Shown in pieces: positions 9,487 to 21,952 of a DNA stretch of 64,000 nucleotides. Below the pieces are notes generated by a model. It was not told the DNA's origin and did not search any database. It saw nothing but the letters and a program-made list of their open reading frames with translations. Every line of letters begins with the position of its first letter. Positions within the stretch are counted from its first letter, which is position 1. The position numbers and the translations under genes are program-made. This DNA is from Zygnema cylindricum (lineage: Eukaryota > Streptophyta > Zygnematophyceae > Zygnematales > Zygnemataceae): the NCBI GenBank assembly GCA_037447655.1, contig JBBHKE010000376.1, positions 1 to 64,000 of the forward strand, given 5' to 3'.

Positions 9487-11583
9487 ATGGCCGACCCCGC
9501 GTATCAAGTTACGGGCCCACCTGGCTCACTAGACAAGTTCGAAGGCGCCAACTATCAGTTATGGAGGTGTAGGGCGGAAGCCGCTTTAGAGGAGAGAAAT
9601 TGTCTTGCAATCGTACTCGGAGCTGAAACACGTCCCACTGCTGCAGATGCTGCAAACCCCTGCAGATGCTGCAAACCCAACAGATGCAGAGAAAAAGAAA
9701 ATCACTGACTGGGACGTGAGAGAAATCCGTGGCAAGAACATTCTCATAAGGGGATTGGCTAATAACCAATGGAGAAACGTCACGAGACTCAAGACGTCAG
9801 CCGAAATCTGGACATCTCTCGAGAATACACACAAACTCTCAGGGATGACAGCACGCATCAAGTTGGGGAAGATGCTGATGACTACCATTTATCAAGATGG
9901 AATTTCCATGGAGGCTTATACCTCCCATTATGCCAACTTGCTAGCCGAAGCTGACGCTGTCGGCTTTACCCTCGCTAATGACACGAAAATCACTCTCCTC
10001 ATGCTTTCCCTCCCAGTGGAATACAAACCGATTCTTACCTGGCTGGATCAGAAAGATGTAAACTCATGGATGTGGAATCAAGTCGTTGAAGCGCTCCTCA
10101 AGGACGAGTTCAACACCAAAATTATGACAAGCCGTGAGTCCATTACCGAAAGCTCTGCGTATGCTGCAGACAAACATGGAAACAAGGAGAGGAAGGATCA
10201 AAATCGTGACAAAAAACAAACAAAAAATGTTTTTATTGCGATAAGGCGGGTCATTTCATCTCGGTCTTTCGGAAATTCTCATATGACAAATTACATGGGA
10301 AAGTAGACGAGACAAAATTGAAAAAGGGGAAGGGAAAGGGGGAGGAGACCGTCACCTCACAAGCAATGATGGCGTCCTCCATCGCAACTAGCAACGACCA
10401 CTGGATGGTGGACACCGGTGCGTCTGAGCACATGTGTTTCAGGAGAGAGTGGTTTTCCAACTTTCACGAAATCGCTCCATCACGGATCTTCATGGGAGAC
10501 AACCACAGCGCACATGCCACACGAAAAGGAGACATCGAAGTAGAGGCGTTAGTTGACGGTCGAATCCAATCACGGACCATCAAGAAGTGCTCTATGTTCC
10601 CTCTTTCAAAAGAAATCTATACTCTAATTCTCAAGCTGAGGAGAATGGCATCACACCAGTTTGGCAGAAGCATGGAAAAATCAAACTCATGCAAGATGGT
10701 GTCACAATTGCAGAAGGCGATCGAATGGTAGACAGAACCTACCGTTTGAAGTGCAGTCCAAAACCCAGAGGTCTCGCACTTGCCACAAGCGCAGTTCTCC
10801 CAAAATCAAGTGAGGAGAATCCACCTAATGTACGATCTGCGAATGGAGAGAAACCGGAAATGTCAGTCGAGAAGTCTGAAATGCGAATCAAGCATGAACA
10901 AGATTCCAAAACGCCTAGCTACAATCAAATGCTGTGGCATCGAAGACTAGGACATTTGCACACAAACGGTATGATAAAAATAGTCAAAGGACAGCTTGTT
11001 CACGGACTAGGACTCAACAACGTGACCGACTCACCAGATCCATGTTGTAGCTGCGAATTGGGTAAATCGCATCGCCTTCCCTTTCCCAAAGACGGAGGAA
11101 GAAGAGCTACTCAGCCGCTTGAGCTCGTCCACTCAGATGTGTGGGGACCGACGAAGGTCAAATCCTGCAGCGGAAAAAGATTTGCCGTTACTTTCATAGA
11201 CGACTACTCAAGGATGACTCACATCTACCTACTCAAGCACAAGAGTGAGGTATTCCAATGTTTTAAGCAATACAAGGCTATGGCTGAAAAGAAACACGGA
11301 AAGTCTATCATCGGACTGAGAAGCGACAATGGAGGGGAGTACTTATCCTCGGAATTTAAAAACTTCCTTACCTTTGAAGGGATCGAACATCAGTTGACGG
11401 CTCCAAGCACGCCTCAGCAAAACGGTGTTGCGGAGAGGATGAACCGCACACTCAACGAAATGTCACTCAGCATGATGGCTACCCATCAAATTGGCTCTGA
11501 ATTTTGGTGAGAAGCCATGTGTACTACAGCGTACCTGCGCAATAGGTGTCCAACATCTGCGTTAGAGAATGCAACCCAATGTT
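9487..11583 (+). pseudogene. Copia P1 gag-protease-integrase, 3' truncated
   Basis: The gag start ATG (9487) lies 20 bp before the inferred LTR end (9506). The half-tRNA primer site AGTTACGGGCCCACC (9507-9521, 13/15) follows and encodes VTGPP. Gag domain: 9605-10306 (SAEIWTSLENTHKLSG...). The zinc knuckle reads CFYCDKAGHFIS but lacks the last Cys and is out of frame. Protease WMVDTGAS is at 10405-10428. The HHCC finger shows MLWHRRLGHLHTNGM and CCSCELGKSHRLPF. Integrase has HSDVWG, LRSDNGGEY and PQQNGVAERMNRT, then a TGA at 11508-11510. The element stops at about 11583 where minus-strand M1 begins, so RT and RNase H are missing. Confidence 0.85.
9507..9521 (+). promoter_or_regulatory. Primer binding site of P1, half-tRNA-iMet type
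   Basis: AGTTACGGGCCCACC directly follows a CA end (GTATCA, 9501-9506). Thirteen of 15 positions are complementary to plant initiator tRNA-Met nucleotides 25-39. It overlaps gag codons VTGPP. Confidence 0.6.
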
Positions 11584-12987
11584 TAACTGAGCCTTAAAAT
11601 TCTCTTCATCACCTTCTCTCTTACAAAATAAAGCTTGATGTCAATGTGCTTCCTTTAAATGTGATGACTCAGGTTGGATACAATCGCAATAGCTGCCTGA
11701 TTGTCACACCACATTGTTTGAGGTCCATATTGCATAAAATAAAGTTCTTGAAGAAGAGACTTCACGCGTAGTAATTCCTTAACAGTTGAGCTCGCTGCCT
11801 TATATTCAGCCTCTATTGTAGATTGAGCTGTTACCTTTTGAAGCTGCTGCTCCAGCAGCATGTTCACTTCCAATCTTCAAAATGAATTCTGTTGTGGAAC
11901 GGCGGCTTGGCATGTCTTCGTAGCTAGCATCGCTCCATGTCTGAATTTTGACTTCATCTCCAACGAGAGCAAGTCGAAGATTCCGTGTCCCTGCAAGGTA
12001 TTGGAGAACCTTTTATATTGCCTCCCAGTCTGATTTCTTCGGATTTTGTAAGCTTTGACTCCAAACACCAACTGTTGCCGCAATATCCGGCCTCGTGCAG
12101 TTCATGAAGTAGATGAGGCTCCCAACAACTTGTCGGTAAGGAATGGTGGCCATAAAATTTGCCTCCCCTGAATCTAAGATGTCATCAAAGATGACTCCCG
12201 CATTGGTCTCCATGCCTTCCACCTTTTTCTTAAAGTCCATGGGAGTGGCATTTCCCTTTGCCTTTGCCATGCCAAACTTTTCAAGCACATTTACTATAGC
12301 TTCTCGCTACATAAGATGGATTGTTCTCCGATCTCTTTCCCTTTCTACTTGAATTCTAAGAATTTACCTTGCCTCACCTAAATCCTTCATCTCAAATCTT
12401 CAATTCAAGGCTGCCTTGATTTTGTTAATCTCATTTAATGATTTGTTTAATAACAACAAGTCATCTATATATGCAGCAATGTAAATGATCCCATCTTCCC
12501 CTTCCATAACATAAACTGAGTAATATGAGCTTATCCTAACAAATCCAAGACTAGCTAGAAACTCATCTAGTTTCAGATTCCACTAACGTGGAGCCTGCTT
12601 GAGACCGTACAGGGATTTCAACAATTTACAGACTTGATTTTCTTTGCCGGTCTCTTCATACATTACAGGTTGCTTCATATAAATTACTTCCTCTAGATCT
12701 CCATGCAAGAAAGTTGTCTTGACATCCATTTGATGTAATTCCATATCATCAATAAACGCTAACGACAACAAAATTCTAACAGTTGAAAATCGGACAACCG
12801 GAGAGAAAGTCTCTTCATAGTCAATTCCCTCTTTCTGACTATAGCCTTTAGCAACAAGTCTAGCTTTATATCTTTCTAGAGAGTTATCCATGTTCAACTT
12901 GACTTTAAAGACCCACTTACAACCGATGGTTTTTCGATCCGATGGAAGCTCCACATGCTCCCAAGTTTGAGCCTCCATTATCGATCG
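11584..12987 (-). pseudogene. Copia M1 reverse transcriptase and RNase H, 3' truncated
   Basis: RT N-terminus runs from 12978 to 12583 ([48 protein letters not shown]). A stop follows, then an AYIDDLLLL box near 12470. The connection domain (12288-12013) contains ATIPYRQVVGSLIYFMN. RNase H (11873-11655) has STIEAEYKAASSTVKELL and WCDNQAAIAIVSN. Several frame changes separate the pieces. The element is cut at about 11584, before the normal RNase H end and 3' LTR, by the junction with P1. Confidence 0.87.
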
Positions 12988-14232
12988 AGTTTCATCGTTG
13001 ACTGCGGAGATCCATTAATCCTTTTCCCAAGCTGAAAACTTTCCTGTATTGTGACTGGTTCCATCGTGAAGGTAGACAATAGAGCAGCCTCGCAGCTTCG
13101 CAGTAGCATCGCAGCTTCATAACATCGCAGCAGCATCGCAGCTTCGAAGTTTCGTAGTTTCTCAATATTCGCCAAGTTCCAGCGTGCTGACAAAAAATAG
13201 AGTAGCTTCGCAATTTCGGAGGCACCTGCTTTGCCTTCTTCCCCCCGGAAAATCTGAGGCTGGAATTGTTGGATCCGTAGGTTGCCGCTGAGGAGGAGGA
13301 GGTGGAGGAGGAGGAGGAGGAGTATCCTCCACACGTGGACCAACCGACGTGTCCAAAGAGTGACTAGTTGAAGTGATAGGAATACTTTCAAAGATGACAT
13401 ATTCTTTGATTTTGGAATCTTTTTCAAAATATGTCATACCGAAAACATCTATCAATCGACTATCTTCTTCAACCTTAATACTTATAACAGTTTGAAGAGT
13501 GTTCTTATCCGTATTAAATATTCTATAGCCTACGGATTCATCATCATATCCCATAAAGATTCCGGGAATTGATTTTGGACTAAGCATAGAAATAGGGAGA
13601 TTATCCAAAATAAAACATTTACTCCCAAAAACCCTAGAGTGACTAACATTCGGTTTTCTTCCGGTCCACACTTCATATGGTGTTTTCCCTTTTATTGCTC
13701 TAATCTCAATTTTATTCATAAAATACGACGCACACGAGAAAGCCTCACCCCAAAATTTGAAATTTATTCCTTCATCTAGCAACATAGATTTTGCACTTTT
13801 CGTTAGAGTTCGGTTGAGTCTTTTGGATACTCGATTCTATTCCGGAGTATAAAGAACTGTAAATTGCCAAGAAATGGCATTGTTTGTTAAATATTCAAAA
13901 AATGCATGAGAAATATATTCTCCTCCATTGTCGGACCGAAGGGAAAGGATCGGTTTCCCATGAAGTTTTTCCGCCCATACCCGGAAATGTTTGAAGTGAG
14001 TTAGCACCTCACTATTTTCTTTCATAAAGTAAACCTTACTATACCTTGAGAAGTCATCCGTAAAAGTGACCAAAAACCGGTTGCCACTGAGTGAAGGAGC
14101 TTTTGACTGTCCCCACACATCCGAATGAATAATTTGCAGCAAATCCGTTGCCCGAATATGCGTTGTGTGAGGTAGGGGCAGCTTATGAAGTTTTCCTAAA
14201 GCACATCCATCACATACATGAGAATCTATCAT
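12988..14232 (-). pseudogene. Copia M1 integrase and Pro-rich linker
   Basis: The zinc-finger end CDGCALGKLHKLPL and the core (HSDVWGQ, LRSDNGGEY) are at 14232-13837. A stop lies in the place of EQN before NRVSKRLNRT. The C-terminal part (13785-13162) has VWTGRKPNVSHSRVFG and GYDDESVGYRIF. A ten-proline run comes from a ggaggaggagg microsatellite at about 13288-13322. At 13080-13155 a degenerate tandem repeat of a unit like atcgcagcttc replaces normal linker sequence. The copy is inactive. Confidence 0.85.
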
Positions 14233-15723
14233 AATTTAACACCATCTATCATATTTTGCTTTACCATTTTATCAAGCCTTTCATGATGAACATGACCGAG
14301 CATCTTATGCCACAAAACATTTTCCGAAAGGACACTGGAGTATGCAAAGTCAATTTCATTAGCCAAGTCCATCCGATACAACAAGTTTGGGCCTCTAGTT
14401 CCTACCAAAGCTACCCTCCTATCTTTGCTTACTACCTTTTTTCCATTCTTTTGTAAAATTTCAAACCCTTTCATTTCCGCCACCGAAGTGGAAAACAAAT
14501 TTTTCGAAACCTTTGGGATATAAAGAACATCATGCAAGGATCTATTTACAATCTGACCATTGATGTCACATGCTAACTTCACGCTTCGTTTTGCCGTAGC
14601 CTCCACAACGCTGTTATCCGCGTAATAAATTCGATCAGTGGGAATTGGAGTAAGCGTTTTGAAGTAAGCCTGGGTGCCGCACATGTGGGAGGAGCATCTG
14701 GAGTACATAATCCATCCATTCTCTCGAGGTCCCTCCATGAGATCTTTTGCAAGAGCAAAGAACTTATCATTATCCTTTTGCGGAAATTTGACCACATCTT
14801 CCTCTACTTCTAGCCATTCATCTTGTGACGTCTCATCAAATGCAAGGAACGACAAATTTTAACCGGCAATTTTGATGCCGCCACTTTTGATGGTGAGTCC
14901 ACTGACTGCACCCTCCCTCCAACACAATATATTCTTGTTTCACACGCTTTTATATATGCCAGACACAGGAGGAAAACATGACCTTGATCAAAGTAATAGA
15001 CACACCTATCATATTGCCTATAATTCGGATTGGGGGTAAAGGTTCTATTTCCAGAAAATCCAGCCGGCTTAAATGTCTTTGCATTGTAAGCTACCACCGA
15101 TTGACCACCATTTAATGTTATCTGAGTTGCTTTTTCGTCTAAGATATAAGCCTAAGCTACAACTATATTCCATTTACTCTTCTCTAACCTTCTTAGCTGC
15201 TGCGCTGCTCCTCTATATTAAGTAGGGATCCCTCTCGTTAGAATCATGGCTTGATGGCAAGGAGGAAAAACCCCCCAGAACATGCAATTTTAGACAGTAA
15301 AAGCTTCAAGCCATTAATATATGAGTTCATGTCACCCCTAGTATACTTATAGTCCCAAATTTTTCCAGCAGTTACAACCTCATTTTGCTCACTAGCTAAG
15401 ACAAAAGATTCACTCAAAGCCTTCCAAATATCAGATGCCGCAGAGATATTGATATATGTCATGTTAAGATCTTCTGACAAAAGTAATTTCAGAACATGCA
15501 AAGCATCTTCATTTTTCTTTCCAAAATCCGGATTCGTATTTGGAAGGTTACCAGAAATCACATCATATAATTTCACTCGTTTCAAGTAAGACTTAGTCAA
15601 ATCCGCCCAATAAAGATACTTCTGCCCATTAAACAACGAGATCCGTGAGGGAGGGCCCGTGACATGTTGATTTGAGACAACTGGTGCCACCGAAGAAGAT
15701 GAAGAGGCACAGGCAGTTGCCAT
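14229..15723 (-). pseudogene. Copia M1 gag and protease
   Basis: The likely start Met (15723; MATACASSSSS) is in the LTR, as in C2, followed at the primer site by HVTGPPSRISLFNG. Gag runs to 15244. A knuckle CVYYFDQGHVFLLC (15097-14810 frame) has Tyr for the second Cys. The protease site reads WIMYSRCSSHMC, with Asp replaced by Tyr, so it would be dead. The HHCC region NVLWHKMLGHVHHERL follows. The LTR part upstream ends at 15665 and is cut at about 15957. Confidence 0.85.
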
Positions 15724-15957
15724 AACAATCAAATATGCAAAGAGGAAACTCTCACGAAATTTCACAAACTACCAACTTCACAATGAAGCCCCAAACAAAT
15801 CAGACACACTCTAGATCTGCAAATTTGCCACAATATAAAATATACACCAAAGAAACCACATTGATCTTACAATTCAAAACACCCCAAAACTGCTTCGCAT
15901 TTTTCATACAAAAAAATAATCCTACTTCCTAAAATTATCTAAGTCCTACAAATACAA
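15665..15957 (-). repeat. Remnant of M1 5' LTR
   Basis: The LTR end CAACA is followed on the minus strand by the primer site TGTCACGGGCCCTCC (15664-15650). The stretch upstream aligns with the 5' leader of M2 (about 18096-18425). It is truncated at 15957 where M2 integrase begins. Confidence 0.6.
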
Positions 15958-18154
15958 ATGAGCCTACATCATAACCCATAAAAATTCCCGGGACAGATTT
16001 TGGATGAAACTTAGAAATAGGAAGATTATCCATAATAAATCATTTACTACCAAAACCCAGAAGTGACTTACAATGGGTTTCTTTTCGGTCCACATTTCAT
16101 AAGGTGTCTTCCCTTTTACCGCCTTAGTTTCTTTTCTATTTCTAATATAAGATGCACAAGAGAAAGCCTCACCCCAAAACTTGAAATCTATCCCTTTGTC
16201 CAACATCATAGATTTTGCACTCTCCGTTAAAGTCCGGTTAAGTCTTTCGGATACTCTGTTTTGCTCCGGAGTATAGTGAACTGTAAAATGACGAGATATG
16301 TTGTGTTCCCTTAAATATTCCAAGAATGCATTCGAAATATATTCTCCCTTGTAGTAGGACCGAAGAGAGAGAATCCGCTTCCCGTGAAGCTTTTCCGCCC
16401 ACGCCCGGAAACGATTGAAGTGAGTGAACACTTCACTCTTCTCCTCCATGAAGTAAACTCTGCTCTACAACGAGAAGTCTTCCGTAAATGTAGCTAGAAA
16501 CCGGTTGCCATTAAGGGAAGGGACTTTAGACGGTCCCCACATGTCCGAATGAATAATTTGTTGCAAATTCGTAGCCTGGTTATCCGCGGTTTGAGGTAGG
16601 GGCAGCTTGTGAAGCTTCTCTAAAGCACAACCATCACATACATGAGAATCTATTTGTCCTAATATGACCCCATCTATCATTTTGTGTTTCACCATTTTAT
16701 CAAGTTTCACATGATGAACATGACCGAGCCTCTTATACCACAAAACATTTTCCGGAAGGACACTTGAGTATGCAAAGTCAATTTCATTAGCCAAGTCCAT
16801 CTGGTACAGCAAGTTTGGGCCTCTAGTTCCTACCAAGGCTACTCTCCCATCTTTGCTTACAACCTTCTTCCCATTCTTTTCCAAAATTTCAAATCCTTTC
16901 ATTTCAGCCACAGAAGTGGAAAAAAAATTTTTTTAAGCATTGGAATATATAGAACATCATGTAAGGTTCTATTTACAATCATACCATTGATGTCACATGC
17001 TAACTCCATGCTTCCTATTGCCGTAGCCTCCACACCGCTATCATCGGCATAGTAGATTCGACGAGTCGAAATCGGAGTAAGGGTTTTGAAGTAAGCCCGG
17101 TTGCCGCACATGTGGGAAGAGCACCCGAAGTCTATAATCCATCCATTCTCTTAAAGCCCCTCCATGAGATCTTTTGCAAGGGCAAAGAACTCATCATCTT
17201 CCGATTGCGGATATTTGACCACATCATCTTTTTTCCCCAACGATTTGTCTTGTGGCGTCTCATCAAATGCAAGGAACGCCGCAGTTTTCACCGACAGTTT
17301 TGGTGCTGGACCCATTTGAAGGTGGTTCCTCCGATCGCACCTTCCATCCTGCACGGTAAATTCTTGTTTCACACGATTTTACAAATGCCGGGCACAGCCG
17401 GAAAACATGACCTTGACTGAAGCAATAGACACACCTATCATGTAATCTATAATTAGGATTAGGGGTGAAGTTCATATTTCCGAAAAAATCCAGCCGGCCT
17501 ATATGTCTGAGCATTGTACGCTACCGCTGATTTTCCACCATTCACTGCTATCTGAGTTGCCTCTTCCTCTAGAATGTAAGCTTCAGCTACAGCTATATTC
17601 CATCTAGCCTTTTCTAACCTTTTCAATTGTTCCGCGGCTCCTTTTAATTCAGCAGGAAGCTCTCTCATTTAAATCATAACTTGATGATAGGGAGGAAAAT
17701 TTCCCCCGGAACATGCATTTTCCTACAGCAAAAGCTTCAAACCATTACAATAGGATTTCATATCACCCTCGGTATACTTATAATCCCAAATTTTCCCAGC
17801 AGTTATAACCTCATTCTGCTCACTAGCTATGACATATGACTCCAGCAAAGCCTTCGATATGTCGCATGCTTTTGAGATATTGATATATGTCATATTCAGA
17901 TCTTTCCACAAGACTAGTTTGAGAACATGCAATGCATCCTCATTTTTCTTTTCAAAATTTGAATCCGTATCCGGAAGAACACCAAAAATCACATCATACA
18001 ATCTCACTTGTTTAAGGTAAGACTTAGTCAAATCCGCCCATTATAAATATTTTTGGCCATTAAACACCGGGATTCGTGAGAGTGGGCCTGTGACCTAATG
18101 GTTTGAGGCAACCGGTGACCTAGAGGAAGAAGAAGAAGCACCAGGTGTTGCCAT
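15958..18154 (-). pseudogene. Copia M2 gag-protease-integrase, 3' truncated
   Basis: This is the same family as M1 in the same orientation, lying immediately upstream. The gag ATG (18154, MATPGASSSSS) is in the LTR, and a stop TAG sits just before the primer-site codons VTGPL. A complete zinc knuckle CVYCFSQGHVFRLC is present near 17420. The protease site reads WIIDFGCSSHMC (DFG for DSG). Integrase spans 16911-15964 with HSDMWG, LRSYYKGEY (the Asp of SDNGG is lost) and EQNRVSERLNRT. It is cut at about 15958 inside the GYDD region. RT is absent. Confidence 0.85.
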
Positions 18155-18910
18155 AATATTCAGATTACAAAAGAGGATACTCTCACGGAAATCACAAAAG
18201 GACCGACTTCACAATGAATCCCCAAGCAAACCAGACACACACTAGGTATGCAATTTTCAACAATATAAACAGTATAACAAAGAAACCACATGCAGAATTT
18301 CACAGGGTTCTGCCAAAAGATCACAATGATCTTGCAATTCAAAAAGACACAAAAACTGCTCGCAGTTTTGCATTCGTTGAATTCCTAACTCCAAAACAAT
18401 CTAAGTCCTGCATATACAAAGTGAACCTACAGCTGATCTACACCGTACCACAACTACCGTGTTGTGTTGGTACACTAAACATTAATCAAACTAAACCCCG
18501 CCATCTACCGTACAAGTATTTACATCATTCTTTAACCCTAGCCGCTGCTAAAGTACGCAGTCAAAGTTAGTCTGCTGAAATGACAGCTCGATCAATATTT
18601 CTCTTCCAAAAATGACAGCGAACTCCGTCTGCCGTCCGCGTGTTCATTCATCACCGAAGATGAACCTCCACGTGTAAATCTGGTCCATCAAGTAAATATG
18701 TACTTTGTCAACCAACTCAACCAAACTTGACTTCCCCACGAGCCGACAAGTGAACATAGAGTGTACCAAATCTGTGAACTCCCTTTGGAGTTACATTCCA
18801 CACCACATCTTGTCTACGTCAACTCAGTCTGTACACAAAAACTGACGAAGTCTAGATACTCTTTCTCACACACGACATATAGAGAGGACTAATGGTTTCC
18901 AAAACCAATA
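18096..18910 (-). repeat. M2 5' LTR, about 815 bp
   Basis: Read on the minus strand it begins TATTGGTTTTGGAAACC (TG mutated to TA), parallel to TGTTGTTTTTAGAAAGC of the C1/C2 LTR. It ends ...AACCATTA just before the primer site GGTCACAGGCCCACT (18095-18081). It contains the first codons of gag. Confidence 0.65.
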
Positions 18911-21535
18911 ATTATTACTTTGAGCGAGGCGACGAAGCGCAAATATCTTCCACCCTTAAACTGTTGCTTGATCTTTTGACAGGTTTTACGCTACACGAAA
19001 AATAGTGGATTATTGACACTGGAGAGTCACATCACGTTTGTACTCACGCTTCACTCTTTAACGATTTTCGCGGACTCACAGTACCAAAACGAATCACTAT
19101 CGTAAGTGGACAAGTTATTTCGATAAGTATAGTGGGTACTGTACGATTGGATTTGCCAAGTTTGGACTCACGCGGGTAGAAAAAGTTACGCAAACTCAAT
19201 TAGCAAATGTTTTGTACTTACCTGAAGGATAAGTGAACCTTCTTAGTGTATCGCAGATTTAGCGAGCGGGCGGCAACATACTTGTGTACGGAGACTCCAC
19301 AATAAAAATTGTACGATCGGATGGGTACAAATAGTTGAAGGAGAAGTCACAAATTTTATGCATAGTCGCCTAAAATGGCGTTGGCCAAAAACCCCCCCAA
19401 ACTCTAATGGTATTATTTCGCAAATCACTGAGTTGAAAAGCGATTTAACCTTGTGGCATCACCGGATGTCTCATACATCCGAGACGAGGAGACAAATCTG
19501 AAAGCTGCATCCGGCTAAGGATCCCATGCATCGATCTAAGCATCCGCTTGATCTAATGCAAATTGATTTATGTGGGGACGTGAAACCGGAGACGATTGGT
19601 GGAAACAAATATATTATGGTGGTGGTGGACGACTTCTCTCGCTTCAGATGGGTAATATTACTAAAACACAAATTCGAAGCATTTTTACGTTTTCAAGAGC
19701 GGCATGTGATGGCCGAAAGGCAATGTGAGAGAAAGTTAAAATCTATTAGATCGGATAATGAAGGGGAATTTATTGCTTTTGATCCTTATTCTAAAGAGTG
19801 GGGAATTTCACACCAATATACCACATCTTACTCACCGTAATCAAATGGCGTTGCGAAAGAAAGATCCGCACTCTTCAAGAGATGGTACGATCCATGGTAC
19901 ACGGATCGGGAAGGAGCATTAATTTATGGGGCAAATTATATTTGCAATCGGAGGATTACATCAGTTTCGGGTGATAAAACTCCGTACGAATTGTGGTATG
20001 GCCGAAAACCTACTCTCACAACATTCGGATTTGGGGATGTCGTGCATCGGTTTATATTCAAGCACAAAAGAGAAAAGGTAAATTTGCATCGAGAAGTTGG
20101 AGTGGTTATTTTGTAGGGTATAGCAATAAAGGGAGTATTTATCGAGTTTATGATCCCATTCGGAATGTCATTGAGGAATCGAGGAATGTGGATTTTCACG
20201 AGGATTTATTATCCACAATCTCTTGATCGGCCAAACGACATTTTAATCTTGATTTTCATAAGGAATTTAAAATTGGTGATCTTCATGACATTGAGGGTTC
20301 GGATTCGGAAATTGATCCGGAATCCACCTCCAATGTTAAGAGGGGGAAAGGTAAAATTGTGGAAAATGTAAATTTTGATAACATTGGTGGGGATTCACGA
20401 AGCGAAAATTCCCGAATGTCTTCGGACACGAGGAAATCTTCGTCTTCTAAATCGAGTGGACCGAATATCATTGAGGAGGAACCGGCAAAGGAGGAGAAAA
20501 AAATTGCGCCGAGGAGTATGAGAGAGAATAGGGGAAAGAAACCGGCTCGTCTTTCTCTTGACGGTAAGGGAAATATTGAAAATTCTTATTATTTTATTTC
20601 AGCGGCTAGGGAGGAGGATTTCCTATTATAGCAATCATTAGGCGACAAAATGCCGGGCGATCCGCAATCGTACATGGAAGCACGAAATTCGTGCGATTGG
20701 GAGAATCACTGGAAACCAGAGTGGGAAAGAGAACTTCAATCTATCATTGACAACCGAACATTTGAGGAGGTAAGTTTACCGGAGGGTAAAGAGGCTATTG
20801 ATGCGAAGTGGATTTTTAAAACTAAAACTTGTGCATCAGGGGAAATAGTAAAACATAAGGCTCGGCTAGTTTGTAAGGGCTTTCAACAAAGGGAAGGAGT
20901 AGATTATACGGAGATATATGCACCGGTAATGAAGTTTGATTCTTTGAGGATGATCATTGTTATTGCCGCTGCAAGCAAAAAGCACATTCACCAAATGGAC
21001 GTAGAGTCGGCGTTCTTGAATGGTGATTTAGAGGAGGCTTATATGAAAGTTATGGAGGGAGTAGTGTCGAAGGAGGGGAAGGTATAGCGGCTGCGAAAGT
21101 CCTTGTACGGACTAAAACAGGCACCGCGGACTTCGTATTTACGATTACACAAGGTCCTTACCGAATTTGGATTCGTACGAACAGTTTCAGACTCTGGAGT
21201 TTACGTAAAAGGTGAGGGGGAGGATAAAATCATATTTTTTGTCTACGTGGATGACTTTTTAATAAAATTTGCCAAGTTGACGCGAATTGCGAAATTGAAA
21301 GAGTACCTGCGTCTACATTTTAAAGTCACAGATTTGGGGGAGGTACGATATATTCTTGGAGTGGAAGTTTTAAGGTACGAAAATGGGGATATTAAATTGT
21401 TGCAAGCGCAGTATTGTAAAGAAGTACTGACAAAATTTGCTATGTTGGATTCTGAGCCGGTTTTGACACCTCTAGATTCCATACTTCAATATCGCAAATT
21501 TGAGGAGGAGCAACACATCAAAATTTATCTCCCCT
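18911..21535 (+). pseudogene. Copia V-A protease-integrase-RT fragment
   Basis: The copy starts mid-element at a junction with the M2 LTR. Protease reads WIIDTGESHHVC after an in-frame TAG. An internal deletion of about 100 bp near 19483 removes the zinc-finger end that V-B retains. Integrase (19526-19840) has DLCGDVKPETIGG and RSDNEGEF; a stop precedes SNGVAKE. RT spans 20650-21087 and 21103-21530 with [47 protein letters not shown] and FFVYVDDFLI. At about 21535 RT homology ends at TPLDS...EEEQHI and aCA 3' flank begins. The identical fusion point in V-B shows the fusion is older than the duplication. Confidence 0.85.
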
Positions 21536-21952
21536 CATCAAGGCCAAGATGCTCCAAGACGCTAATTTTCTATATGTCCACAGATGTTCAGTGCAAGTTA
21601 GTCATAAACATGTACTTAAGTGTGATGAGAATCAACGCACAAAATTGTGCCATAACCATACCATGAGACAAAACATATAGGAAGAGTCATAAGTTTAAAA
21701 ATCACAAATAGACAAACTATAACTATTGAAAGCTATTGTATTGCTGAAATAGTGATAAAATACCCATGATTTACAGATGTAAATGGTGTCGGAGACTTTG
21801 TAGTCCAGGCTTTCAGCAACTACAGTCAAAACTCGTACGAAAAGAAGCTACCCAATTCAAATCCGATGCTTTACACATATTTCCATATGCAATATAGACA
21901 TATGTTCCCAAATGCTGAAAAGTTGTATAGCTACATATGCAAAAAAGGCGTG
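21536..21952. other. 3' flank of aCA copy A
   Basis: This non-coding DNA follows the aCA stop codon (minus strand) and is repeated at 37455-37889. It may contain the aCA 3' UTR. No other gene was recognised. Confidence 0.5.
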